64,000 nucleotides of DNA from positions 62,001 through 126,000 of the forward strand of contig NZ_JALJRZ010000006.1 of the NCBI RefSeq assembly GCF_024519435.1, read 5' to 3'. A program made the translations under genes and the position numbers. Within the stretch, counting starts at the first letter, position 1. Each line of letters begins with the position of its first letter. This document shows, piece after piece, positions 19,675 to 27,613 of this stretch. The notes beneath the pieces were generated by a model that saw only the letters and a program-made list of their open reading frames with translations, was not told the DNA's origin and made no database searches. The stretch comes from Terrabacter sp. Ter38 (lineage in GTDB: Bacteria; Actinomycetota; Actinomycetes; Actinomycetales; Dermatophilaceae).

Positions 19675-21417
19675 ATGCGCCTGCGCACCCTCGTCCCCGC
19701 TGCCCTGGGCAGCCTCGTCCTCGCGGGCAGTCTCGTGACCGCGGGACCCGTCGGCTCCGCGACGGCCGACGACTTCAGCAAGCCAGACCGCGGTTTCGCG
19801 CCGCCCAACACCGTGCTGTCCGACGCGAGCCCCGCGTCGGTCGGGCTCGACCCGGCCCCGATCGCCGAGGCCGTCGAACGGGTCCACACCCACGAGCAGG
19901 TCGACGCGAGCGGCCACCCGCTCTTCGCCGGCGCGGTCGGGATCATGGGCCACGAGGGACGCATCGTCCAGCGCGACGCGAGCGGCTGGGCGCTGCGCTA
20001 CGCCGACGCGAGCACCGAGCTCCCCCGCGACCAGTGGGAGCCGATGCGCACCGACACGATCTTCGACCTCGCCTCGGTCTCCAAGCTCTTCACCTCGATC
20101 GCCGTCGTCCAGCTCATCGAGGAGGGGCGCATCTCCCTCGAGAGCCCGGTGGCGGCATACCTCCCGGAGTTCGCCGCGGGCGGCAAGGGCGCCGTCACGG
20201 TGCGCCAGCTGCTGACGCACACGTCCGGCTTCACGTCCTGGCTTCCCCTGTGGAGCACGTGGCCCGACAAGGCCTCGCGCATCAAGGCCGTCATGGACCA
20301 GCCGCTGACCAACGCGCCGGGCACGACCTACCTCTACAGCGATCTCAACCTCATCACTCTCGGTGTCATGGTGGAGAAGCTGCGCGGAGAGCCGCTCGAC
20401 ACCGTCGTCCACGACCGGATCACGGCGCCGCTCGGGATGAAGGACACCGGCTACAACCCGACCGACAAGGCCCGGACGGCGGCGACCGAGTACCAGACGG
20501 CGCCGCCGCGTGGCGTGGTCCGCGGCGAGGTCCACGACGAGAACGCCTGGTCGCTGGGCGGGGTCGCCGGGCACGCCGGGGTCTTCTCCACCGTCGACGA
20601 CCTCGCGACCCTCTCGCAGGCGCTGCTCAACGGCGGCTCCTACCGTGGCGAGCGCATCCTCAGCCGCAAGAGCGTCGAGGCCCTCATCACGAACTTCAAC
20701 GGCGCCTTCCCCGGCGACTCGCACGGCCTCGGCTTCGAGCTCGACCAGCGCTGGTACATGGACGCCTTGTCCGGTCCCCGCACCGCGGGCCACACCGGCT
20801 ACACGGGCACGTCGATCGTCATCGACTTCACGTCTCGGTCGTTCGCGATCCTGCTCACCAACCGCGTGCACCCCTCTCGCAACTGGGGATCGATCAACCT
20901 CGCCCGTCGCGAGTGGGCGCACGGCCTCGCCACGTCGATGGGCATCCGCCCCCGCCACGGCGACACCGCCTGGTTCACGGGGTCCGACAACGCGACGACC
21001 ACCACCCTGACGACACCCGCCCTCCCCGTCGGTCCGGGAGGTGCGCGCCTCGGCTTCGACCTCTTCCTCGACACCGAGGAGACCGACCTGCTCCACCTCG
21101 AGCGCTCCACCGACGGTGGCGCGACGTGGACGGCCCTGCCGTTCGACGTCGTCGACCGCGGGCAGACCGAGACGGCCGACGGCGTCATCTCCGGTGCGGG
21201 CACGAGGCGCTGGGTGCAGGTGCGGGCCGACCTGCCGACCGGCTCGCAGCAGCTGCGCTGGCGGCACACGACCGACGGGGGCTACCTCGGTCGGGGTGTC
21301 GCCGTCGACGACGTCGTCGTCCGGGGACCGGGTGGCGTGCTGCTCGACGGCGAGAAGACACCTGACGCCTTCACGGCGGACGGTTGGCGGCTCGCCGGCC
21401 GCGACGCCGTAGCGTAG
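19675..21417 (+). CDS. Secreted serine hydrolase (beta-lactamase/PBP4*-like) with C-terminal beta-sandwich
   Basis: This 580-residue protein has a Sec-type signal peptide (RLRTLVPAALGSLVLAGSLV, cleavage near 30). The class C beta-lactamase-related domain has SxxK as SVSK (about residue 134), YSDLN in place of YxN (about 221) and HTG in place of KTG (about 373). About 150 further residues form a predicted beta-sandwich like those of MAM/immune-inhibitor proteins (STDGGATWTALP, then GVAVDDVVV). The GATCTAGGAG ribosome site supports the ATG. AmpH/PbpE-like esterases or D,D-peptidases also sit in Bacillus MurNAc clusters. Here it may trim stem peptides or other muropeptide substituents (inference). 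Confidence 0.87.
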   Translation: MRLRTLVPAALGSLVLAGSLVTAGPVGSATADDFSKPDRGFAPPNTVLSDASPASVGLDPAPIAEAVERVHTHEQVDASGHPLFAGAVGIMGHEGRIVQRDASGWALRYADASTELPRDQWEPMRTDTIFDLASVSKLFTSIAVVQLIEEGRISLESPVAAYLPEFAAGGKGAVTVRQLLTHTSGFTSWLPLWSTWPDKASRIKAVMDQPLTNAPGTTYLYSDLNLITLGVMVEKLRGEPLDTVVHDRITAPLGMKDTGYNPTDKARTAATEYQTAPPRGVVRGEVHDENAWSLGGVAGHAGVFSTVDDLATLSQALLNGGSYRGERILSRKSVEALITNFNGAFPGDSHGLGFELDQRWYMDALSGPRTAGHTGYTGTSIVIDFTSRSFAILLTNRVHPSRNWGSINLARREWAHGLATSMGIRPRHGDTAWFTGSDNATTTTLTTPALPVGPGGARLGFDLFLDTEETDLLHLERSTDGGATWTALPFDVVDRGQTETADGVISGAGTRRWVQVRADLPTGSQQLRWRHTTDGGYLGRGVAVDDVVVRGPGGVLLDGEKTPDAFTADGWRLAGRDAVA

Positions 21418-21421
21418 GCCC

Positions 21422-22321
21422 ATGCCCAGGACCGAGGACGGGACCTCGTCCCCCGCAGGTGCCGCGAGCGCGTCGCTGCTCATCCGCCTGCGGGGGATCA
21501 AGCCCTCCCTGTCGCCCGCCGAGGACCGTGTCGCCGACATCGTCCTCGCCGACGCACGCCGCGCCGCCGGGCTGACCATCAGCGAGCTGGCCACCGCGGC
21601 ACGCACGTCCGAGACGACGGTGCTGCGCTTCTGCCGTCGGCTCGGGCTGCCCGGCTACCCGCAGCTGCGTCTCGCGCTCGCCGAGGAGTCGGCCCACCCG
21701 CGCACGATGAACCGCGGCGGCACCGACATCAGCGCCAGCGACACCATCGACGACATCATCGCCAAGGTGGCCTTCAGCGACGCGAGCGCCGTCGAGGAGA
21801 CGGCCCAGCAGCTCGACCGCGACGCCCTGGCCTCGGCGGCGGCGGCCATCGCCCGGGCCGGTCGCGTCGACATCTACGGCATCGGCGCGAGCTCGATCGT
21901 CGGCACCGACCTCCAGCAGAAGCTGCACCGCATCGGCATCGTCGCCTTCGCGTGGAACGACCCCCACATCGCCCTGACGAGCGCGACGCTGCTCGGCCCC
22001 GGCGACATCGCGGTCGGCATCTCGCACTCCGGCACGACGACCGAGACCATCGAGGCGCTGGCGGCGGCGCGCACGACGGGTGCGCGGACGCTCGCGATCA
22101 CGAACTTCCCGCTGTCCCGTCTCGCCTCCGGCGTCGACATCCTCCTGACGACCGCGGCCCGCGAGACGAGCCTGCGTTCCGGCGCCACGGCGAGCCGCAT
22201 CGCCGCCCTCACCGTCGTCGACTGCCTCTACATCGCGGTCGCCCAGCGCAACCTCCGCAAGGCCCGCAAGGCCGTCGCCGACACGCGTGAGGCCGTCGCC
22301 GGCCACCACGTCACCGACTGA
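21422..22321 (+). CDS. murR: MurR/RpiR-family transcriptional regulator
   Basis: This 299-residue protein has an N-terminal RpiR HTH (about 18-90; TISELATAARTSETTVLRFCRRLG). A C-terminal SIS sugar-phosphate-binding domain follows (about 130-270; DIYGIGASSIVGTDLQQKL and GISHSGTTTETIEAL). It starts 4 bases after the serine hydrolase stop, so it belongs to the secreted-enzyme operon. SIS ligands are phosphosugars. With MurQ encoded next, MurNAc-6-phosphate is the likely effector, as for E. coli MurR (family knowledge). Candidate binding repeats lie before nagZ and murQ. Confidence 0.9.
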   Translation: MPRTEDGTSSPAGAASASLLIRLRGIKPSLSPAEDRVADIVLADARRAAGLTISELATAARTSETTVLRFCRRLGLPGYPQLRLALAEESAHPRTMNRGGTDISASDTIDDIIAKVAFSDASAVEETAQQLDRDALASAAAAIARAGRVDIYGIGASSIVGTDLQQKLHRIGIVAFAWNDPHIALTSATLLGPGDIAVGISHSGTTTETIEALAAARTTGARTLAITNFPLSRLASGVDILLTTAARETSLRSGATASRIAALTVVDCLYIAVAQRNLRKARKAVADTREAVAGHHVTD

Positions 22322-22370
22322 CGAGAGCGCCGGCGCCCCGGAGCGACCGTCGTGACGGGAATGTTACTCA

Positions 22371-22406
22371 TTTACGGCATTGACGCTGGCGACGTAGGAA
22401 ACTAAC
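22371..22406. promoter_or_regulatory. Candidate MurR operator/promoter region before murQ
   Basis: An AT-rich island stands out in the 94-base gap before murQ. It contains TTTACG at 22371-22376 and CGTAGGAAA at 22393-22401, half-sites facing each other across 16 bases, followed by CTAAC. The CGTAGG(A/T)AA half-site matches the one upstream of nagZ, where the spacer is 8 bases, so the two spacings differ by 8. A promoter for the murQ-transporter-kinase operon must lie here. The assignment to MurR is inferred. Confidence 0.4.
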
Positions 22407-22415
22407 CTCGCACGG

Positions 22416-23357
22416 GTGAGCAGCGAGGTGACCGTGGACGCCCCCACCGAGGAGCGCCACCAGGGGACGACGTCCATCGACACGCACACCTCCCTCGACA
22501 TCCTCCGGGCCCTCAACGCCGAGGACGCGACGGTGGCCGGCGCCGTCAGCGAGGTCCTCCCCGACCTGGCCCTCCTCGTCGACCGCGCGGTCGAGTCGCT
22601 CCGCGCCGGCGGGGCCGTCCACTACTTCGGCGCCGGCACGTCCGGACGGCTCGCCGTGCTCGACGCCGCCGAGCTGCGCCCCACCTTCAACGCCCCGGCC
22701 GGGCTCGTCGTGGCCCACCACGCCGGCGGCCCCGGCGCCCTGCTCGAGGCCGTCGAGAACGTCGAGGACGACGCCGACCTCGGTCGCGAGGAGGCCGAGG
22801 CCCTGCGCCCCGGCGACATCGCCATCGGCCTCACGGCCTCCGGGCGTACTCCGTTCGTGGCCGGCGCTCTCGCGCGGGCTCGCGAGCTCGGCGCCGTCAC
22901 AGCCCTCGTCACCGCCAACCCGGACGCCGAGGTCGCCGTCCACGCCGACCTGCTGCTCGCCGTGCGCACCGGGCCGGAGGCGTTGACCGGCTCGACCCGC
23001 CTCAAGGCCGGCACCGCCCAGAAGCTCGTCCTCAACTCGTTCTCGACCGCCGTGATGATCCGCCTCGGCCGCACGTGGAGCAACCTCATGGTCGACGTCG
23101 TCGCGACGAACGCCAAGCTCCGCGGCCGCGTCGTCCGCATCCTCCGGGAGGCCACCGGCGCCGACGCCGAGCAGGCTCGGCGCGCGCTGGACGATGCCGA
23201 CGGCGAGCTCAAGCCCGCGCTCCTGTCGATGCTCGCGGGCGTCGACGCCACCACGGCCCGCGACGCCATCGCCGTGCACGACGGCTCCGTGGCCCACGCC
23301 CTGGCATCCCTCGGCGGCCAGGTGGGCGCCCCGCCCACCCCCAGCCCCGAACGCTGA
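22416..23357 (+). CDS. murQ: N-acetylmuramic acid 6-phosphate etherase
   Basis: The protein has 313 residues from a GTG. The SIS-fold etherase motifs are clear: YFGAGTSGRLAVLDAAELRPTF near residue 69 (with the catalytic-region Glu in AELRPT), IGLTASGRTPFV near 140, TGSTRLKAGTAQKLVLN near 190 and a C-terminal UBA-like helical region. MurQ cleaves the lactyl ether of MurNAc-6P, giving GlcNAc-6P and D-lactate, in the cytoplasm. This is the committed step of MurNAc catabolism and fixes the function of the whole locus. The transporter genes follow 68 bases later. Confidence 0.95.
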   Translation: MSSEVTVDAPTEERHQGTTSIDTHTSLDILRALNAEDATVAGAVSEVLPDLALLVDRAVESLRAGGAVHYFGAGTSGRLAVLDAAELRPTFNAPAGLVVAHHAGGPGALLEAVENVEDDADLGREEAEALRPGDIAIGLTASGRTPFVAGALARARELGAVTALVTANPDAEVAVHADLLLAVRTGPEALTGSTRLKAGTAQKLVLNSFSTAVMIRLGRTWSNLMVDVVATNAKLRGRVVRILREATGADAEQARRALDDADGELKPALLSMLAGVDATTARDAIAVHDGSVAHALASLGGQVGAPPTPSPER

Positions 23358-23425
23358 ACCCACCACCCTCCCACCCACCCGTGCCGACCCCCAGGCACCC
23401 AGCAGAACCCGACAGGAGCACCACC

Positions 23426-24745
23426 ATGACGTTCGCCTCACGCCTCCCCGGCTCGTCGCGGCGCGCACGCCGCACGGTCCTGACGATCGCCGCCCTCTCC
23501 GGGGCGCTCGTCGTGACCGCCTGCTCGCCGTCCTCCTCTGGCTCCTCGAGCACCGGCGACGACGGCAAGGTCACCCTGACGGTGTGGTCGTGGCGCGTGG
23601 AGGACGAGGCGGCGTACAAGAAGATCTTCGCGGCGTACGAGAAGGCCCACTCCAACGTCACCGTCGACTTCAAGGCGTTCAAGGCCACGGAGTACAACAA
23701 GATCCTCGCGACCGGCCTCGCCGGCTCGAGCGGCCCCGACGTGCCCCAGGTGCGCTCCTACGGCCAGCTCCAGGGCACCGTGGCGAGCAACTCGCTGCTG
23801 CCGCTCGACGGCAAGGTCGACCTCTCCGGCTGGGACGAGAACGTCGTCGCGAGCGCCAAGGGCAAGGAGGACGGCAAGACCTACTCCGTGCCGCTCGCCC
23901 GCCAGACCGTCCAGATGTTCTACAACCAGGGCCTCTTCGAGAAGAACGGCGTCGCGGCCCCGACGACGTGGGCCGAGTTCGTCGCCGCCAACGACAAGCT
24001 CATGGCCGCCGGCGTCACACCGATCGCCATCGGCGCCAAGGACGACTGGACCCTCCCGATCGTCCACGAGGTCCTCGCGGCCCCGCGCTTCGGCGGCAAG
24101 GCGTTCCAGTCCGAGGTGCTCTCGGGCCAGAAGACCTTCACCGACCCCGACTGGGTGGGATCGGTGCAGGTCGTGGCCGACCTCGAGAAGTACATGCCGA
24201 AGAACGCCACCGGCGTGGCGCAGACCGACGCGCAGACGCTCTTCTCGGCCGAGAAGGCAGCGATGATCCCCGGCGGTAGCTTCGACCTCTCCGTCTTCCA
24301 GAAGGCCAACCCGGCCATGAAGATCGGCATCTTCCAGGTGCCGCCGGCCCCGGGCTCGCCGAGCGGGTCCGAGGCGACGACGGCAGGATGGGCCGATGGC
24401 AACTTCGCCGTCTCCGCCAGGTCGAAGCACCCGACCGAAGCCACGGAGCTCGTGAAGTGGATGACCACGAAGGAGTTCGGCCAGATGGTCACCGACGACA
24501 TCAGGCAGATCTCAGCCGTGCCGGGCGTCGAGCCGACCGACCCGCTGCTCAAGCAGATGAGCGAGAACTACACGAAGTCCGGTTCGCCGTACCTGCTGCT
24601 CACCGACTTCCGCTACGGCTCCCCCACGGGCACCGACCTGCTCGGCAAGGGCCTGCAGGAGCTGCTGCTCGGCACCAAGGATGCCGCTGCGGTGAGCCAG
24701 GACCTCGAGACCGGCGTCAAGACCTGGTTCAAGCCGAGCGCGTGA
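23426..24745 (+). CDS. ABC sugar transporter, substrate-binding lipoprotein
   Basis: This 439-residue protein has a signal peptide with lipobox VVTAC (Cys about 33) followed by a Ser/Gly-rich linker. It is a family 1-type extracellular solute-binding protein: KVTLTVWSWRVEDEAAYKKI opening, GSSGPDVPQV near 100 and GGSFDLSVF near 288. The ATG at 23426 has GACAGGAGCA upstream; earlier open frame is spurious. It directly follows murQ and precedes two permeases, so MurNAc or a GlcNAc-MurNAc disaccharide is the probable ligand. That is an inference, since the family binds many sugars. Confidence 0.92.
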   Translation: MTFASRLPGSSRRARRTVLTIAALSGALVVTACSPSSSGSSSTGDDGKVTLTVWSWRVEDEAAYKKIFAAYEKAHSNVTVDFKAFKATEYNKILATGLAGSSGPDVPQVRSYGQLQGTVASNSLLPLDGKVDLSGWDENVVASAKGKEDGKTYSVPLARQTVQMFYNQGLFEKNGVAAPTTWAEFVAANDKLMAAGVTPIAIGAKDDWTLPIVHEVLAAPRFGGKAFQSEVLSGQKTFTDPDWVGSVQVVADLEKYMPKNATGVAQTDAQTLFSAEKAAMIPGGSFDLSVFQKANPAMKIGIFQVPPAPGSPSGSEATTAGWADGNFAVSARSKHPTEATELVKWMTTKEFGQMVTDDIRQISAVPGVEPTDPLLKQMSENYTKSGSPYLLLTDFRYGSPTGTDLLGKGLQELLLGTKDAAAVSQDLETGVKTWFKPSA

Positions 24746-24755
24746 CGGTCCCTGC

Positions 24756-25655
24756 ATGAGGCGCCGCACCGGCCTGGTCTTCGTCGCTCCCGCTCTCGCG
24801 CTCTTCGCGGTGTTCGTGCTCTACCCGATGGTGACGGCGTTCTCGTACGCCTTCTTCCAGTGGCAGGGCACGACCCGCGGAGCGTTCGCGGGGGTCGAGA
24901 ACTTCGTGACGCTCTTCACCAGGGCCCCGTTCACGACCGACCTCCCCCGAGCGCTGCTGCACAACGTGCTCTTCTTCCTCGGCACGATGCTCGTCCAGAA
25001 CACCTTCGGGCTGACGATCGCCTACCTGCTCTACACGCGACCGCGCAGCCGTCGGATGCTGCAGACGCTCTACGCGATGCCCTACCTCGTGAGCCCGATC
25101 GTCATCGGCTACCTCTGGACGCTGCTCCTGTCACCGACGTTCGGCCCGGTCAACACGCTCCTGACGAAGATCGGCCTCGAGTCATGGGCCCTCCCGTGGC
25201 TCGGTGACCCGAAGACGGCGATCTGGGTCGTCATCCTCGTCAGCGTGTGGCAGTGGATCGGCTTCCCGGTGCTGCTCTACGGGGCTGCCCTGGGCGGCAT
25301 CCCGGAGGAGCTGAGCGAGGCGGCCCGCGTCGACGGCGCGAGCAACCGGCAGGCCTTCTTCAGGATCACCCTGCCACTGCTCGTGCCCGCCATCGGCACG
25401 GTGTCGGTCCTGACGTTCATCTTCGCGATGGAGGCCTTCGCCCTGCCCTACGCGTTCGGCGGGTCCACCGGAAACCCTGCGGGCGCAACGGACTTCGTGT
25501 CGCTGCTCTTCTACCGCACGGCGTTCGACTCGGGTGCGACCGACGCCATCGGCAGCTCGTCGGCACTGGCGACGCTGCTCTTCCTCATCATCTTCGGCGG
25601 GGCGTACGCCGCCACGGCCGTGCTGCGCCGTCACGAGCGGAGGATCACCGCATGA
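24756..25655 (+). CDS. ABC sugar transporter permease (MalF-type)
   Basis: This 299-residue membrane protein has six hydrophobic segments and the MalF/UgpA-type EAA loop EELSEAARVDGASNRQAFFRITLPLLVP (split here as EELSEAARVDGAS and ITLPLL) near residue 185-215, which docks the ATPase. The ATG starts 10 bases after the binding protein stop, and its own stop overlaps the next permease start (ATGA). No ATP-binding subunit is encoded nearby. In actinobacteria such importers often share a distant MsiK-like ATPase (established knowledge). Confidence 0.93.
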   Translation: MRRRTGLVFVAPALALFAVFVLYPMVTAFSYAFFQWQGTTRGAFAGVENFVTLFTRAPFTTDLPRALLHNVLFFLGTMLVQNTFGLTIAYLLYTRPRSRRMLQTLYAMPYLVSPIVIGYLWTLLLSPTFGPVNTLLTKIGLESWALPWLGDPKTAIWVVILVSVWQWIGFPVLLYGAALGGIPEELSEAARVDGASNRQAFFRITLPLLVPAIGTVSVLTFIFAMEAFALPYAFGGSTGNPAGATDFVSLLFYRTAFDSGATDAIGSSSALATLLFLIIFGGAYAATAVLRRHERRITA

Positions 25656-26560
25656 CCACGGCCGTCGTCACCACCGAGGCGCCCCAGGAGCACGTCGTCG
25701 CCCGTCCTCCCCGGGGCGGCCGCCGGCGCCCACCGCGGGTCAACCGTCCCGTGGGCGGCGCGGGTGCCAGCGTGCTCCTCTGGGGGTATGCCGCGCTGGC
25801 GCTCGTGCCGCTGCTGCTCATGGTGAGCAACAGCTTCCGCACCAACGCCGACCTCATCACGGACCCGCTCGGCCTGCCGTCGCCCCCGACGACGGCGAGC
25901 TACGTCGAGGCGTGGACGACCGGCAACTTCGCGACGTACTTCGGCAACTCGCTCCTCGTCACCGTGGGCGCGGTCGCGATCTCGACGGCCGTCGCGACGA
26001 TGGCGGCCTACGCGCTGGCCCGTGGGCGCTCGCGGATCTTCCGCTGGCTCGAGGCGCTCTTCCTCTCGGGGCTCATGCTCCCGATCCATCTCGCGATCCT
26101 GCCGATCTTCTACCTCTTCGACGGCCTCGGGCTCATCGACTCGCGGCTCGGCCTCATGCTCATGTACGCCGCGTCGGGCGTCCCGTTCTCGATCTTCGTC
26201 CTCACGACCTTCTTCCGGCAGCTGCCGGAGGAGCTCGAGGAGGCGGCGGCGCTCGACGGCGCGAGCAGCTGGCAGACGTTCTGGCGGATCATGGTCCCGC
26301 TCGTGCGCCCGGCCGTGGCGACCGTGGCCGTCTTCCGGTTCGTGCCGATCTGGAACGACTTCCTCTTCCCGCTCGTGCTGCTGCGGAGCGAGGACAAGTA
26401 CACCCTCCCTGTCGGGCTCACGAGCTTCTTCGGTGAGAACGCGACGAACTACTCGGCCGTCTTCGCCGGGCTCGTCATCACGACGGTCCCGCTCATCGTG
26501 CTCTTCCTCGTCGCCACGAAGCAGATCGTCGCGGGCTTGACCGCCGGCATGGCGAAGTGA
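25652..26560 (+). CDS. ABC sugar transporter permease (MalG-type)
   Basis: The protein has 302 residues from the ATG overlapping the previous stop. A basic, Pro/Arg-rich cytoplasmic N-terminus (about 35 residues) precedes six membrane segments. The EAA loop (EELEEAAALDGASSWQTFWR, near residue 195) is of the MalG/UgpE kind. It pairs with the upstream MalF-type subunit to form the membrane channel. The kinase gene starts 13 bases downstream, tying import to cytoplasmic phosphorylation. Confidence 0.93.
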   Translation: MTTAVVTTEAPQEHVVARPPRGGRRRPPRVNRPVGGAGASVLLWGYAALALVPLLLMVSNSFRTNADLITDPLGLPSPPTTASYVEAWTTGNFATYFGNSLLVTVGAVAISTAVATMAAYALARGRSRIFRWLEALFLSGLMLPIHLAILPIFYLFDGLGLIDSRLGLMLMYAASGVPFSIFVLTTFFRQLPEELEEAAALDGASSWQTFWRIMVPLVRPAVATVAVFRFVPIWNDFLFPLVLLRSEDKYTLPVGLTSFFGENATNYSAVFAGLVITTVPLIVLFLVATKQIVAGLTAGMAK

Positions 26561-26573
26561 TCGGCTCGCTCGC

Positions 26574-27527
26574 GTGAGCGAGCTGCAGGTCGTGGCCGTC
26601 GACGTCGGCGGGTCGGGCCTCCGACTGCAGTCGTATGCCGGGTCGCCCGGTCCCGTGCTCAGGGCACCGGGCGTGCGGGTCGGTGCGGGCGGCATCGACG
26701 TCGCAGCGCTCGTCTCTGATGCCCGCGCCCTGATGGGAGCGAGCCCGGACGACGAGAACCGTTTCGGCACAGCGGCTCCCGCGGTCGTCGTCTGGTCGAT
26801 GCGCGGCCTGCTCTTCCTCGCCGACCGGTCGGAGGTGCTGCGGACCGTGGCGCAGGGCCTGGGTGCCGAGCGCACCGTCGTCGTCAGCGACGCCGTCGCC
26901 AACCTCGTCGGCGCGACGGGCCGCATCGGCCCGGGCGCGGTCGTCGCGGCGGGCACCGGGGCGGTCGCGTTCGGCACCGACTTCGAGCAGCAGTGGCGCC
27001 GGGTCGACGGGTGGGGGCACGTGCTCGGCGACGCCGGGTCGGCGGCGGCCCTCGGCATGGCCGGACTCCGCGCAGCACTGCGCGCCCACGACGGGCTGCC
27101 CGACGGGTCGCCCGCCCTGCTGGTGGCGGCGACCGAGCTGCTCGGCCCTCCCGAGGGCTGGCCACGACTCGTCATGACGAGCCCTGACGCCCCCGAGCGC
27201 CTCGCTGCCGTCGCTCCCCTCGTCACGGCGGCTGCCGACGTCGACGACGTCGCCCGCACCCTGTGCGTCCGCTCCGGCGTCGACCTCGCCGACTCGCTGC
27301 TTCGCGCAGCGGAGGGCCTGACCGACCCGATCCTCACCGCGACCGGCGGCCTCCTCAGCGCCCGACCGGTCGCGGACGCCCTCGACGACCGGCTGGCCGA
27401 GACCGGAGGCGGTGCCCGGCGTTCACCGGCCCTCGGAGGCGCGCTCGACGGTGCACTGCACCTGGCCCGGCACCTGCGCGACACCGGCACCGTCCCCGAG
27501 CACCCGGCATACCTGCTCGTCGGCTGA
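26574..27527 (+). CDS. BadF/NAGK-type sugar kinase, probable MurNAc/GlcNAc kinase
   Basis: The protein has 317 residues from a GTG. The actin-like ATPase motifs are VAVDVGGSGLRLQSYAG (phosphate-1, about 7-23), VVSDAVANLVGATG near 103, VVAAGTGAVAFGTD (phosphate-2, about 123) and GWGHVLGDAGSAAALG near 145. This is the BadF/N-acetylglucosamine kinase family, which includes MurK of Clostridium, a MurNAc/GlcNAc kinase (established knowledge). ABC import delivers unphosphorylated sugar, so a kinase is needed to make the MurQ substrate; this gene fills that step in the operon. Specificity for MurNAc over GlcNAc cannot be read. Confidence 0.85.
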   Translation: MSELQVVAVDVGGSGLRLQSYAGSPGPVLRAPGVRVGAGGIDVAALVSDARALMGASPDDENRFGTAAPAVVVWSMRGLLFLADRSEVLRTVAQGLGAERTVVVSDAVANLVGATGRIGPGAVVAAGTGAVAFGTDFEQQWRRVDGWGHVLGDAGSAAALGMAGLRAALRAHDGLPDGSPALLVAATELLGPPEGWPRLVMTSPDAPERLAAVAPLVTAAADVDDVARTLCVRSGVDLADSLLRAAEGLTDPILTATGGLLSARPVADALDDRLAETGGGARRSPALGGALDGALHLARHLRDTGTVPEHPAYLLVG

Positions 27528-27613
27528 CCGGGGCCGAGCGGGTACGTCACCGGTCGGTCCGAGCAGCCAGGTCTACGCTCGGGCTGCCCCCTCACGAGCC
27601 GACTGGAGCCCGC

